This document shows, piece by piece, positions 1-7,969 of a stretch of DNA of 58,238 bases. Numbering within the stretch: the first letter of the stretch is position 1; every line of letters begins with the position of its first letter. The position numbers and the translations under genes were made by a program. Source of the stretch: Corynebacterium glucuronolyticum (GTDB taxonomy: Bacteria; Actinomycetota; Actinomycetes; Mycobacteriales; Mycobacteriaceae); NCBI GenBank assembly GCA_022772305.1, contig JALFAQ010000052.1, positions 1 to 58,238 of the forward strand, written 5' to 3'. Below the pieces are notes generated by a model. The model had not been told where the DNA came from. It searched no databases and saw only the letters and a list, made by a program, of their open reading frames with translations.

Positions 1-1568
1 AAGCCCTTGCCCAGCGAGCCGAGATCCGGCATACCGCCGTTTTCCTCCATCTCCTGCTGGAGCTTGTTCAGCTCATCCATCGAGGGCATCTTCGGCGCAG
101 ACTTCTGCTGGTTGTTCTGCGCCATGGAGCCAAACTGGCGCTTGTTCTTGCCCTTCTTCCCCTTCTTTCCCTTGCGCTTATTCTTCTGCTTCTTCGTCGC
201 GGAACGGTTCATCCCGCCGAGGCCGGGCATGCCCATCTGGCCGGCCATCTTGCCCATCATCTTCTTCGCCTCATTGAAGCGATCGACAAGCTGGTTCACA
301 TCCTGGACCGTCACGCCGGAGCCGTTAGCGATGCGCTTGCGGCGGGAGGCGTTGAGGATCTTTGGATCAGCGCGTTCCTCGGGCGTCATGCCACGGATGA
401 TAGCCTGGATGCGGTCGAGCTGCTTCTCGTCCACCATGTCCGCCATCTCGTTCATCTGCTTGCCGCCGGGGAGCATCTTCAGGATGTTGGAGATCGGCCC
501 CATGCGACGAACCATGAGCATCTGGTCAAGGAAGTCCTCCAGCGTCAGCTCACCCGAGCCGAGCTTGGCTGCGGACTCGAAGGCCTTCTCCTGGTCCATC
601 GTGGCTTCGGCCTGCTCGATGAGGGAGAGGATATCGCCCATGCCGAGGATGCGGGAGGCCATACGCTCCGGGTGGAAGACATCGAAATCGTCGAGCTTCT
701 CGCCTGTCGACGCAAACATGATCGGCTTGCCGGTAACCTCACGGATGGACAGCGCAGCACCGCCGCGGGCATCGCCATCGAGCTTGGTGAGCACAACGCC
801 GGTGAAGCCGACACCGTCACGGAAAGCCTGGGCGGTCTGGACAGCATCCTGACCGATCATCGCATCGATAACGAAGAGGACCTCGTCGGGGTTCACCGCA
901 TCGCGAATGCTCGATGCCTGGCGCATGAGCTCTTCATCAATACCCAACCGACCGGCGGTATCCACGATGACCACGTCGCGCTGCTGACGCTTGGCTTCTT
1001 CAATGCCCTGCTTGGCAACCAGCACAGGATCACCGTGCGAGGTACCCATTTCGTGTTCCGTGGTGTCCAGGGTGGTTCCGGGATCCGGCGCAAAGGTGGG
1101 AACACCCGCGCGCTCACCGACGATCTGCAGCTGCTGGACAGCACCCGGTCGCTGAAGGTCACAGGCGACAAGCATGGGGGTGTGCCCCTGGGAGGCGAGG
1201 TGCTTTGCGAGCTTTCCGGCAAGTGTCGTCTTACCAGCACCCTGCAGGCCAGCGAGCATGATGACCGTCGGCGGGGTCTTCGCCAGCTGCAGCTGACGCG
1301 TTTCGCCACCGAGGATCTCAATGAGTTCCTCGTTGACGATCTTGACCACCTGCTGGGCAGGGTTTAGCGCCTGGGACACATCCTGGCCGCCGGCACGCTC
1401 CTTGATGCGCTTGATGAATCCGCGCACGACAGGAAGGGACACGTCGGCTTCGAGGAGTGCCAGGCGAATTTCCCTCGCGGTGGCGTTAATGTCGGCCTCG
1501 CTCAGCTTGCCTTTTCCTCTAAGCCCGGTGAGCGCATCGCTCAAACGGTCTGACAGTGATTCAAACAC
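1..1568 (-). CDS. ffh: Signal recognition particle protein Ffh (partial, 3' end outside window)
   Basis: GTPase of the signal recognition particle. It binds signal sequences of nascent membrane proteins together with 4.5S RNA and docks with FtsY. The reading frame opens with GTG (residues VFESLSDRL) and stays open to the left edge, giving about 522 residues, so only the extreme C-terminus is missing. An N domain is followed by the G domain with P-loop GLQGAGKTT, DTAGR and TKLD. Then comes the methionine-rich M domain with MLPGGKQMNEM and a basic tail of Lys/Arg/Gly. GTG was chosen because it matches the conserved Ffh N-terminus and has GAAAG upstream; a nearby ATG is out of frame. FtsY, its receptor, lies two genes upstream on the same strand. 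Confidence 0.95.
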   Translation of the reverse strand, partial: MFESLSDRLSDALTGLRGKGKLSEADINATAREIRLALLEADVSLPVVRGFIKRIKERAGGQDVSQALNPAQQVVKIVNEELIEILGGETRQLQLAKTPPTVIMLAGLQGAGKTTLAGKLAKHLASQGHTPMLVACDLQRPGAVQQLQIVGERAGVPTFAPDPGTTLDTTEHEMGTSHGDPVLVAKQGIEEAKRQQRDVVIVDTAGRLGIDEELMRQASSIRDAVNPDEVLFVIDAMIGQDAVQTAQAFRDGVGFTGVVLTKLDGDARGGAALSIREVTGKPIMFASTGEKLDDFDVFHPERMASRILGMGDILSLIEQAEATMDQEKAFESAAKLGSGELTLEDFLDQMLMVRRMGPISNILKMLPGGKQMNEMADMVDEKQLDRIQAIIRGMTPEERADPKILNASRRKRIANGSGVTVQDVNQLVDRFNEAKKMMGKMAGQMGMPGLGGMNRSATKKQKNKRKGKKGKKGKNKRQFGSMAQNNQQKSAPKMPSMDELNKLQQEMEENGGMPDLGSLGKG

Positions 1569-1764
1569 TCGTCTTTCATCCCTTCTTACTGCAGTAGACA
1601 TTGCACGGTAACACAGCTTCTTACATGGTAGCGAACAGTTGCTCTTGTCTTCTCACCCGCCTTGCGGTGGGTTTACCCCAGCGGGGTATCGCTGCACGCT
1701 TGATTGAGAAGGGGAGGCACTCCGCAAGCTATTCGAGCTATTCGACGAAATTCTCTGCGCCCCG

Positions 1765-2082
1765 CTACTCCCCCGTTATTCCCCCGCTGTTTTCTCCCTC
1801 ATACTCGGCGACGATGGTCCTGCTCTTCTCCGCGACATCCTTCATGATTGCGTAGAACGTCCCCATCTCGTTCCATACACCGTCCTCACTCAGTACGCCG
1901 TAGGCAGCATCGGTCTCCGCAAGGTCTTTCGACCACTGGCTTTCGTAGTAGGCGATGAGGGGCTTGAGAGTCTCCCACACCTGAACAAAGGTATCCGCAA
2001 CGTCCTCGTATTGGGAGTTGAAAGCGGTGATCTCGTTCAGGCGCTCATTGTTGCGTTCAATGCACTTCATCTGCTCATCCAT
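1765..2082 (-). CDS. DUF4298 family protein
   Basis: Small acidic cytosolic protein of 105 residues and unknown function. The central YGVLSEDGVWNEM stretch is the hallmark I associate with DUF4298. The rest is predicted helical, with no signal peptide or membrane segment. An upstream in-frame GTG (2112) lies inside the ftsY terminator stem. ATG 2082 has a TACAAT box exactly six bases upstream, so the gene is probably read from a leaderless transcript and I use this start. It lies between ftsY and ffh, where C. glutamicum (from memory) carries amtB-glnK-glnD. The family name is recalled by pattern only. Confidence 0.7.
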   Translation of the reverse strand: MDEQMKCIERNNERLNEITAFNSQYEDVADTFVQVWETLKPLIAYYESQWSKDLAETDAAYGVLSEDGVWNEMGTFYAIMKDVAEKSRTIVAEYEGENSGGITGE

Positions 2083-2088
2083 GGCGCC

Positions 2089-2094
2089 ATTGTA
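2089..2094 (-). promoter_or_regulatory. -10 box of the DUF4298 gene (leaderless)
   Basis: TACAAT on the minus strand, six bases before ATG 2082. This spacing places transcription start at the A of the start codon. There is no recognisable -35 hexamer. Confidence 0.6.
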
Positions 2095-2102
2095 AAGCAC
2101 AA

Positions 2103-2135
2103 ACGCCTGCACGCACCGAAGCGCATGCAGGCGTT
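2103..2135 (-). terminator. Terminator hairpin of ftsY
   Basis: Inverted repeat with arms AACGCCTGCA and TGCAGGCGTT, extended by further pairs around a TTCG tetraloop when read on the minus strand. It lies between the ftsY stop and the DUF4298 gene. The T tract is weak (TGTGCTTT). Confidence 0.6.
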
Positions 2136-2245
2136 GGTTCTACCTACCGTTCCTCCCCTCCTGGCCATCACCAAGGAGGTCACACGAGAAAGAAAGGCGT
2201 CCAGTGAAAGAAACCGGAGGCAAGGTTTACACGTTTGCTCGCTAG

Positions 2246-4207
2246 TTAGTACAGCAGGGCATCAACGAAGCTTTCCACTTCGAACGGTGCGAGATCATCG
2301 GCACCCTCGCCGAGCCCCACGAGCTTCACGGGAACACCGAGCTCCTCCTGGACCTGGAAGACGATGCCGCCCTTGGCGGTTCCGTCGAGCTTGGTGAGCA
2401 CCACGCCCGTGATATCCACAACGTCACGGAACGTGCGAGCCTGGATGATGCCGTTTTGGCCAACCGTCGCGTCGAGGACGAGGAGAACCTCATCTACCTT
2501 GGCCTTCTTTTCCACGACGCGCTTCACCTTGCCCAGCTGGTCCATGAGACCGGTGGAGGTATGCAGACGGCCGGCGGTATCGACAAGTACGACATCGACC
2601 CCCTCCTCGGTGCCCTTGGCAACAGCGTCGAAGGCGACGGAAGCCGGGTCGGCACCTTCCTTGCCACGGACGGTGGACGCACCGACACGACGGCCCCACG
2701 CCTCCAGCTGGTCAGCTGCGGCTGCACGGAAGGTATCGGCCGCACCGAACATGACGGAGTGCCCCATCGACACGAGCACGCGGCCGAGCTTGCCAACCGT
2801 CGTAGTCTTGCCGGTGCCGTTGACTCCAACGACGAGGACGACGGCGGGCTTGTTGTCGTACGGCATCGCCTTGATAGAGCGGTCGAGCTCCGGGCGACCC
2901 GCCTCGATGAGTGTCTCACGCAGCATCGCGCGTGCCTCATCTTCGTTGTGCACGCCTCGGGCAGCGATCTTTTCGCGCAGGGAGTCCACGACCTTCATCG
3001 TCGTGCTGGCGCCGAGGTCAGCCATGATGAGGGTGTCTTCGATTTCCTCCCACGCGTCCTCATCGAGGTCACCGGCGGACAGGATGCCGAGAACACCCTG
3101 GCCGATGACGTTGTTGGATTTGGACAGTCGCCCGCGCAGTCGGCCGAGGCGACCTTCCGCCGGAGCGATATCGTCGGTTTGTACCTCGTGATCTGCAGGC
3201 TCCGCCGTGACGGTGTCACCGGTCGGCTCTGGGCTTCCCAGCACGAGAGCGGCCTCGGCTGCTTCCACCTGGTGGGCTGCAGCCACTGCCGACTCGTTGA
3301 TCTCATCCTGGGTCGGATGGGTGACCGGGGCTGGCATGTCCTCTGCTTCCGCCGGCTCTGCCGCTTCCGCCGGTGCCTTTGGCTCCACGGGCTGCTCTAC
3401 GGCTGCAGGTGCCTCAGATGTCTGCTCAGCAGCAGGCGCGGACGGCTCCTCCGATTCAACCGCATCGTCTGCGGGAACCGGGGTGGCTTGATCCTGTACA
3501 TCCGCATCGTCCCCACCACGCGATGCTTCATCCGCAACATGCTCCTTTGCCGGCTCGCCGGTGGCAGCAGGCGTCACGTGTGTGGGCTCCACCGAGTCCG
3601 TCTTCGGTTCTGGAGCTGGCGCTGCCTCGGACTTCGGTTCCGAGGCTGGTGTTGTCTCAGGCTGAGACGAGGCCGGGGCCGGGGACAACGGCGCATCGTC
3701 CACCGGTGCTGAGGTGGCATGAGCGGAAGGCTGCTCGGGGGTGTCCGGTGTTGGTGCCGTTTCCTCCAGCTGTGCAGGCTTAACTCCCGGTGCTTCCTGC
3801 GCCGCCTGGTCTGCTCGCGCCTGTGCCTCTTCCCGCTGCTTCTTCAGCTCCCGCGCTTGCGCCGTAGCAGCCGCGGCGGCACTAACTCCAGCAGCACCTG
3901 CGCCCGCGACGGCACCGGTTATGGCAGAGGACGACGTGTTCTTCGCCGGGGTCGCGGTAAGAGACTGTCCCTCGTTGACCACCGGCTGCTTGTCACCACC
4001 CCCGCCAGCGGCGAAATTAAAACCACTCTTGGCCTGGTAATTACCCGACTTCTCAGCCTGGGTAAGCTCCTTTGGCTCCTCCTTTTTTTCAAAGGAAACC
4101 TGCTTCGACTTCCCCCTTTTCAGTCCGAAGTAGATAATCAGGGCGATCACGATGATCGCAATGACTATGCCAATAATCCAGTAGGGCAACGTTGTGGAAT
4201 CAATCAT
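2246..4207 (-). CDS. ftsY: Signal recognition particle receptor FtsY
   Basis: Membrane-bound GTPase that receives the Ffh-ribosome complex and hands it to the Sec translocon. Of 653 residues, the first ~30 include a hydrophobic segment (WIIGIVIAIIVIALIIYF). This is followed by a long Pro/Ala/Glu-rich acidic A domain (roughly residues 40-350). The NG domain comes last, with GVNGTGKTTT, DTAGR and TKLDGTAKGG. It is longer than many FtsY because of the acidic spacer, typical of actinobacteria. ATG 4207 is preferred over the codon at 4237 because a TAACCT box lies seven bases upstream, pointing to a leaderless transcript. A strong hairpin follows the stop. Confidence 0.95.
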   Translation of the reverse strand: MIDSTTLPYWIIGIVIAIIVIALIIYFGLKRGKSKQVSFEKKEEPKELTQAEKSGNYQAKSGFNFAAGGGGDKQPVVNEGQSLTATPAKNTSSSAITGAVAGAGAAGVSAAAAATAQARELKKQREEAQARADQAAQEAPGVKPAQLEETAPTPDTPEQPSAHATSAPVDDAPLSPAPASSQPETTPASEPKSEAAPAPEPKTDSVEPTHVTPAATGEPAKEHVADEASRGGDDADVQDQATPVPADDAVESEEPSAPAAEQTSEAPAAVEQPVEPKAPAEAAEPAEAEDMPAPVTHPTQDEINESAVAAAHQVEAAEAALVLGSPEPTGDTVTAEPADHEVQTDDIAPAEGRLGRLRGRLSKSNNVIGQGVLGILSAGDLDEDAWEEIEDTLIMADLGASTTMKVVDSLREKIAARGVHNEDEARAMLRETLIEAGRPELDRSIKAMPYDNKPAVVLVVGVNGTGKTTTVGKLGRVLVSMGHSVMFGAADTFRAAAADQLEAWGRRVGASTVRGKEGADPASVAFDAVAKGTEEGVDVVLVDTAGRLHTSTGLMDQLGKVKRVVEKKAKVDEVLLVLDATVGQNGIIQARTFRDVVDITGVVLTKLDGTAKGGIVFQVQEELGVPVKLVGLGEGADDLAPFEVESFVDALLY

Positions 4208-4214
4208 GCACCCC

Positions 4215-4220
4215 AGGTTA
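4215..4220 (-). promoter_or_regulatory. Probable -10 box of ftsY (leaderless)
   Basis: TAACCT on the minus strand, seven bases before ATG 4207, with no Shine-Dalgarno sequence at a proper distance. Confidence 0.4.
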
Positions 4221-4266
4221 CCGGCTAACCCCCACACCGTGTCACTGTGTGACTAACCAACCTGTT

Positions 4267-4291
4267 CCCCGGCGTGCGAAACGTGCCGGGG
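4267..4291. terminator. Hairpin downstream of the 1162-residue gene
   Basis: Arms CCCCGGC and GCCGGGG around an 11-base loop, in the 154-base gap between the large gene's stop (4362) and the ftsY start. There is no T tract, so intrinsic termination is uncertain. A copy of CGTCGACAAGC lies a few bases further (4309-4319). Confidence 0.35.
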
Positions 4292-4361
4292 AGGGGCGAC
4301 CAGGAGGGCGTCGACAAGCAGGAAGGCCGTGACCCCCAAGCCGGGTGAGTTGAGCTACCTC

Positions 4362-7300
4362 CTAGCCGACGATGCCGGGGTACGTCACAGCACACACCAT
4401 CGCCTCAGCCGAGACGATGTCGCCGGTGACGAGCTCAGGCACGATGGCGGCGAGCTTCGCCCACCCGCGCGATGCCTGGGTGAGCTGCTTGGATTTGCCG
4501 ATGAGCCCGTAGGCATGCATGCGGGCAGCCAGCGCGAACACAAGCGAGACGACGGGAGCCAGCGCCCACACGTTGTCGCGGTTTTCCGTATCCACACCAT
4601 CAAGCTTGTCGAAGCGGATGCGGGCGGAGGTGTAGAGCTGCCGGTTCGCACCGCGCAGACCGCGCAGGAGCGCGACGGCGGCCTTAATCATCTGTTGGTC
4701 GGCGAGCAGCACGTTGAGCTCCTCGCGGTGCCGGAACGTCTCGTACACAGCCAGCAGCCTGGTGGAATCCTCCAAAATGGCGCCCGGGATGATCTCCGCT
4801 GAGGAGAAGAACATGGCAAGCAGCGTTTCCTGTTGCGTCGGGTCCATATGGGAAATCTGCACGATGCCTTTGTCCACGCAGGCGGTATCCAGCGTCGCAT
4901 CGCGACCAGTGGCCAGAGCCTCCACCAGCTGTTTGCCACCTACTTCCTTTAGGCGGGCGATGACGGCTTTCTTCTCCTGCGGGGCAAGAGCCTGCTCCTC
5001 ACTTGGGGGTTCAGACTCCGCGGCCTGTGGCTCCTCCTCGTTGTCCGGGTCACCGGCAACGCTTGCGCGCAGCTGGCCGATGAGCTGCAGGGCACCGATC
5101 CACGGCGCGCGGTGCACCTCCGTAGCCACTTCCCCATTGTTAAACAACGAGGTGATAAGCCCCGAGGCGATGATGCGTGAGGGCTGCTTCTCCGCCGGAA
5201 TGAGCGAGGCAGACAGGCCCGACAGGGCGGCAGCCGGATGAGCCGTGAAGACGGACACGATCGCCTTGCGGGACACGCCCTCGGTGATTGCGCTGTCCCA
5301 CAGCACAGGCATGATGGACGGGTCTGCCGGCGGAGTCTCCGTCTCGCCGGCGAGGAACGCCGACAGTTCGTCGAAGCCCGCATGGCTCGACGGGAAATGT
5401 CCCTCTTGGGTCACCGTCAGGCTTGTCGACGGAGGATTCAGTGGTGGCCGTACCGTATTGAAGGGGTCCGGGGTGTGTAGGTACACCGACAGCTGGCCGG
5501 TCTGCTGGTAGGCCTCCGGCAGCTCTACCTTTCCGTCCTCGACGGGAAGAGTCACTGCGTTGACCCACGGGGCAGAATCCGGCCACACCCAGGCGGCGAG
5601 AGCACGCGGGGTGTCATTCACCGTCTGCGTTGCCAGATCCGTGAACTCCAGCGTGGAGCCGGTGATCTCCGCGCCGGTGGCAACCGGGGTGGAATCCAAA
5701 ATAGCAATGTTGACAGACACGCGACGGTCTGTGCCAGGATCCGTCCACTCGAACTCGATGCGTCCACCGTTGACACCCACAAGACCAGTGCCCAGCGGGG
5801 ACAGCTCAGCCGAGTACGTGCGCCCATCTTCCGGCGTGAGGTTCAAGGTACGCACCGGTGCACCCGTGCGGTTGCGTACGGTCACCTGCGGTTTCCCGAT
5901 TTCACCTGTGGCGCGGATGCGAATCCTGCCGGAGGTATCGATATCGGCAGCCGGGGTGACAATCCTCGTCGTCCGCCAAATCGGCCCGCACTCCTTAATC
6001 GGCAGCTGAAAACGCAGGCGCGACGGGAAGAACCGCATGGGCATCGTCGTGCCCTCCTCGGTTTCCACCGTGAAGTAAGCACCGGCCTCCTCGGGGCGGA
6101 CATTCACCACCTTTGGAGTGACCTCAAAATCCTTCTCGCCTGGCTGCACGTGGAGGCTTGCCGTAGACAAACCGCCCTGCGCGGGGATACGCAGCGACGG
6201 GCCGGAGCCTTCCACCAAGGCCGTCGCCCCCTCGACGAGGGCATACTCGTGGCGGAAACTCTCCCCACGGGGTCCACGGATACGTACGAGGAACTCGCCC
6301 ACCCAGGGCGCATCGTAGGCTTCCGGATCGAACACGTCGAAGACACCGCCCTCTGCGGGGACCTCGAGGGGTTCCGTCGGGGCGATCTCTGTGCCCTGCT
6401 GGTCGGCACCGGCATACGCGGCGATGGTAAGATACCACTGCTCGGTCGTCCCCGATTGCGTGGGCGGGAACTCGACAACGAGGGACTCGGTATGGACGGG
6501 AAGATCGGTGGACGAGTGGACGTCGGGAAGCACATCCTCCGGCTCAGTGAAGACGACGCGCTGGCGGGGGTCGATGCTGCGCACCGCCTTCATCGGGCTC
6601 GGGGTCTCGCCGGAGCGCAGCAGCTGGATGGAATCCGCCGTCGTGCAGTCCAAGATGCGGCCTTCCCAGCCGGTCCACCCCTCTACCTCAAAGACATCGT
6701 GGACGTGGATGTCCTTTCCTGTCACTACATCAATGAGCGTGCCGTCGGCCGGGCACACGCAGACGAGCTCCCCGTGGTGCAGCGACTGCTTTCCCGTGAG
6801 GTTTTGCCCACGGGTGGAAAACACGAGCAGCGGGTCATCGTTATTGACGACGGGCACCACCCACGTGTGTTGGTTGGTGACATCGGCGACCTGAATTTCA
6901 CGCACCTGGTGGCGTAGCGTGAGATCCAGCGACTCCGTGAGATCGCGGGTGCTCCCCCACGGGCGGTTGGTGCGGAACACCTCGGTCGTCCCACCGACGG
7001 AAACACGCCAGTTGATGACATCCTCACCAGGATCCAAGATCTGCTCCGGCAAGCGGACGCAGACCTTGCCCTGTTCGACGTCAAGAACAAGTCGAGGACG
7101 CTCCTCGCGGTGACCGGTGCCCACCGCATCGCGGCGGTTCTCGGTACCGACGGGCCTTTCGGCCAGCTCGGCGAACACCTTTTCCTGGACGAGACGTGGG
7201 GCACCCAGCTCGTCTTCCATCTGCCACGTCGCGCGATTGTCGACGGTGTGCTGCCGAAGCTTCCGAACAGCCGCGACAATCCCGTCAATGCGTTCCGGCG

Positions 7301-7850
7301 CGACCTCGTGGCCTGCCGAGAGGTAGGGGCAGTCCGCATTGACTGAGGCATCATCTTCCCCAGCGTCCATGGCCTCGAGGAGCGTGGGCACCTCATCGCT
7401 TGTTATCCCCGCATGCAGGGTGAGAAGAGTGATCGGGTCGCAATCCTCAATGGAGGTAAGACCCACCTTGGTGATGAGATCCGCAATGCTTTCACGCAGA
7501 TACTCCTCACTGGCCCCTTCCGTACCGACGATGCCCAGGCCACCAAAGTATTCGGTAAACAGGCTATCCGGATCCACCATCCGCGAGGCCCGGTACACGA
7601 GTGTGGTGACGGTCAGTGCTGGGGTGGACGAGACGAGGACACCGAAGTCTGCGCCGAAGTCCAACTGCCTGCCCAAAAAGGTGCCATAAAACTTCTCGAT
7701 GGCTTCGCACTCATCGTGGCCGAGTCCGGCCTCGGTGAACCAATCATTGTCCTTGAGCGTGCTGGCCAGGCGAAGCTCCGTCTGGGATGCCCACCCGAGG
7801 AGGGAATCGTTCGGATCTGCAATGGGGGATTGAGGGGCACCCGTGGACAC
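4362..7850 (-). CDS. Large cytosolic protein of unknown function (1162 aa)
   Basis: I do not recognise this protein with certainty. There is no signal peptide or membrane segment. Residues ~80-180 are helical, with YRASRMVDPDSLFTEYFGGL and LHAGITSDEVPTLL. Residues ~240-760 look beta-rich, including FRTNRPWG and GWTGWEGRILD. The C-terminal ~200 residues are helical and contain YTSARIRFDKLDG and ALAPVVSLVFALAARMHAYG. This layout reminds me of very large uncharacterised proteins that sit beside helicases in defence or repair islands, but no helicase is nearby. No catalytic motif is visible. GTG 7850 has GAAAGG eight bases upstream. It lies between ftsY and the secreted protein gene. Confidence 0.75.
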   Translation of the reverse strand: MSTGAPQSPIADPNDSLLGWASQTELRLASTLKDNDWFTEAGLGHDECEAIEKFYGTFLGRQLDFGADFGVLVSSTPALTVTTLVYRASRMVDPDSLFTEYFGGLGIVGTEGASEEYLRESIADLITKVGLTSIEDCDPITLLTLHAGITSDEVPTLLEAMDAGEDDASVNADCPYLSAGHEVAPERIDGIVAAVRKLRQHTVDNRATWQMEDELGAPRLVQEKVFAELAERPVGTENRRDAVGTGHREERPRLVLDVEQGKVCVRLPEQILDPGEDVINWRVSVGGTTEVFRTNRPWGSTRDLTESLDLTLRHQVREIQVADVTNQHTWVVPVVNNDDPLLVFSTRGQNLTGKQSLHHGELVCVCPADGTLIDVVTGKDIHVHDVFEVEGWTGWEGRILDCTTADSIQLLRSGETPSPMKAVRSIDPRQRVVFTEPEDVLPDVHSSTDLPVHTESLVVEFPPTQSGTTEQWYLTIAAYAGADQQGTEIAPTEPLEVPAEGGVFDVFDPEAYDAPWVGEFLVRIRGPRGESFRHEYALVEGATALVEGSGPSLRIPAQGGLSTASLHVQPGEKDFEVTPKVVNVRPEEAGAYFTVETEEGTTMPMRFFPSRLRFQLPIKECGPIWRTTRIVTPAADIDTSGRIRIRATGEIGKPQVTVRNRTGAPVRTLNLTPEDGRTYSAELSPLGTGLVGVNGGRIEFEWTDPGTDRRVSVNIAILDSTPVATGAEITGSTLEFTDLATQTVNDTPRALAAWVWPDSAPWVNAVTLPVEDGKVELPEAYQQTGQLSVYLHTPDPFNTVRPPLNPPSTSLTVTQEGHFPSSHAGFDELSAFLAGETETPPADPSIMPVLWDSAITEGVSRKAIVSVFTAHPAAALSGLSASLIPAEKQPSRIIASGLITSLFNNGEVATEVHRAPWIGALQLIGQLRASVAGDPDNEEEPQAAESEPPSEEQALAPQEKKAVIARLKEVGGKQLVEALATGRDATLDTACVDKGIVQISHMDPTQQETLLAMFFSSAEIIPGAILEDSTRLLAVYETFRHREELNVLLADQQMIKAAVALLRGLRGANRQLYTSARIRFDKLDGVDTENRDNVWALAPVVSLVFALAARMHAYGLIGKSKQLTQASRGWAKLAAIVPELVTGDIVSAEAMVCAVTYPGIVG

Positions 7851-7969
7851 CGATGTTGCCTTTCTGTGTCAGAAAAATATTCAAGCAAATAACAAATGTA
7901 GCGTGTGGGTAGTTAGCCTACCGCGCAAGCCCGAAGAGATGGCGCACGCGCCAATCCGGGGACTGGGTT

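Noticed and set aside
7..852. Long plus-strand open frame opposite ffh
   Set aside because: Antisense shadow of the Ffh coding sequence; no ribosome binding site and low-complexity Phe/Pro/Ser composition.
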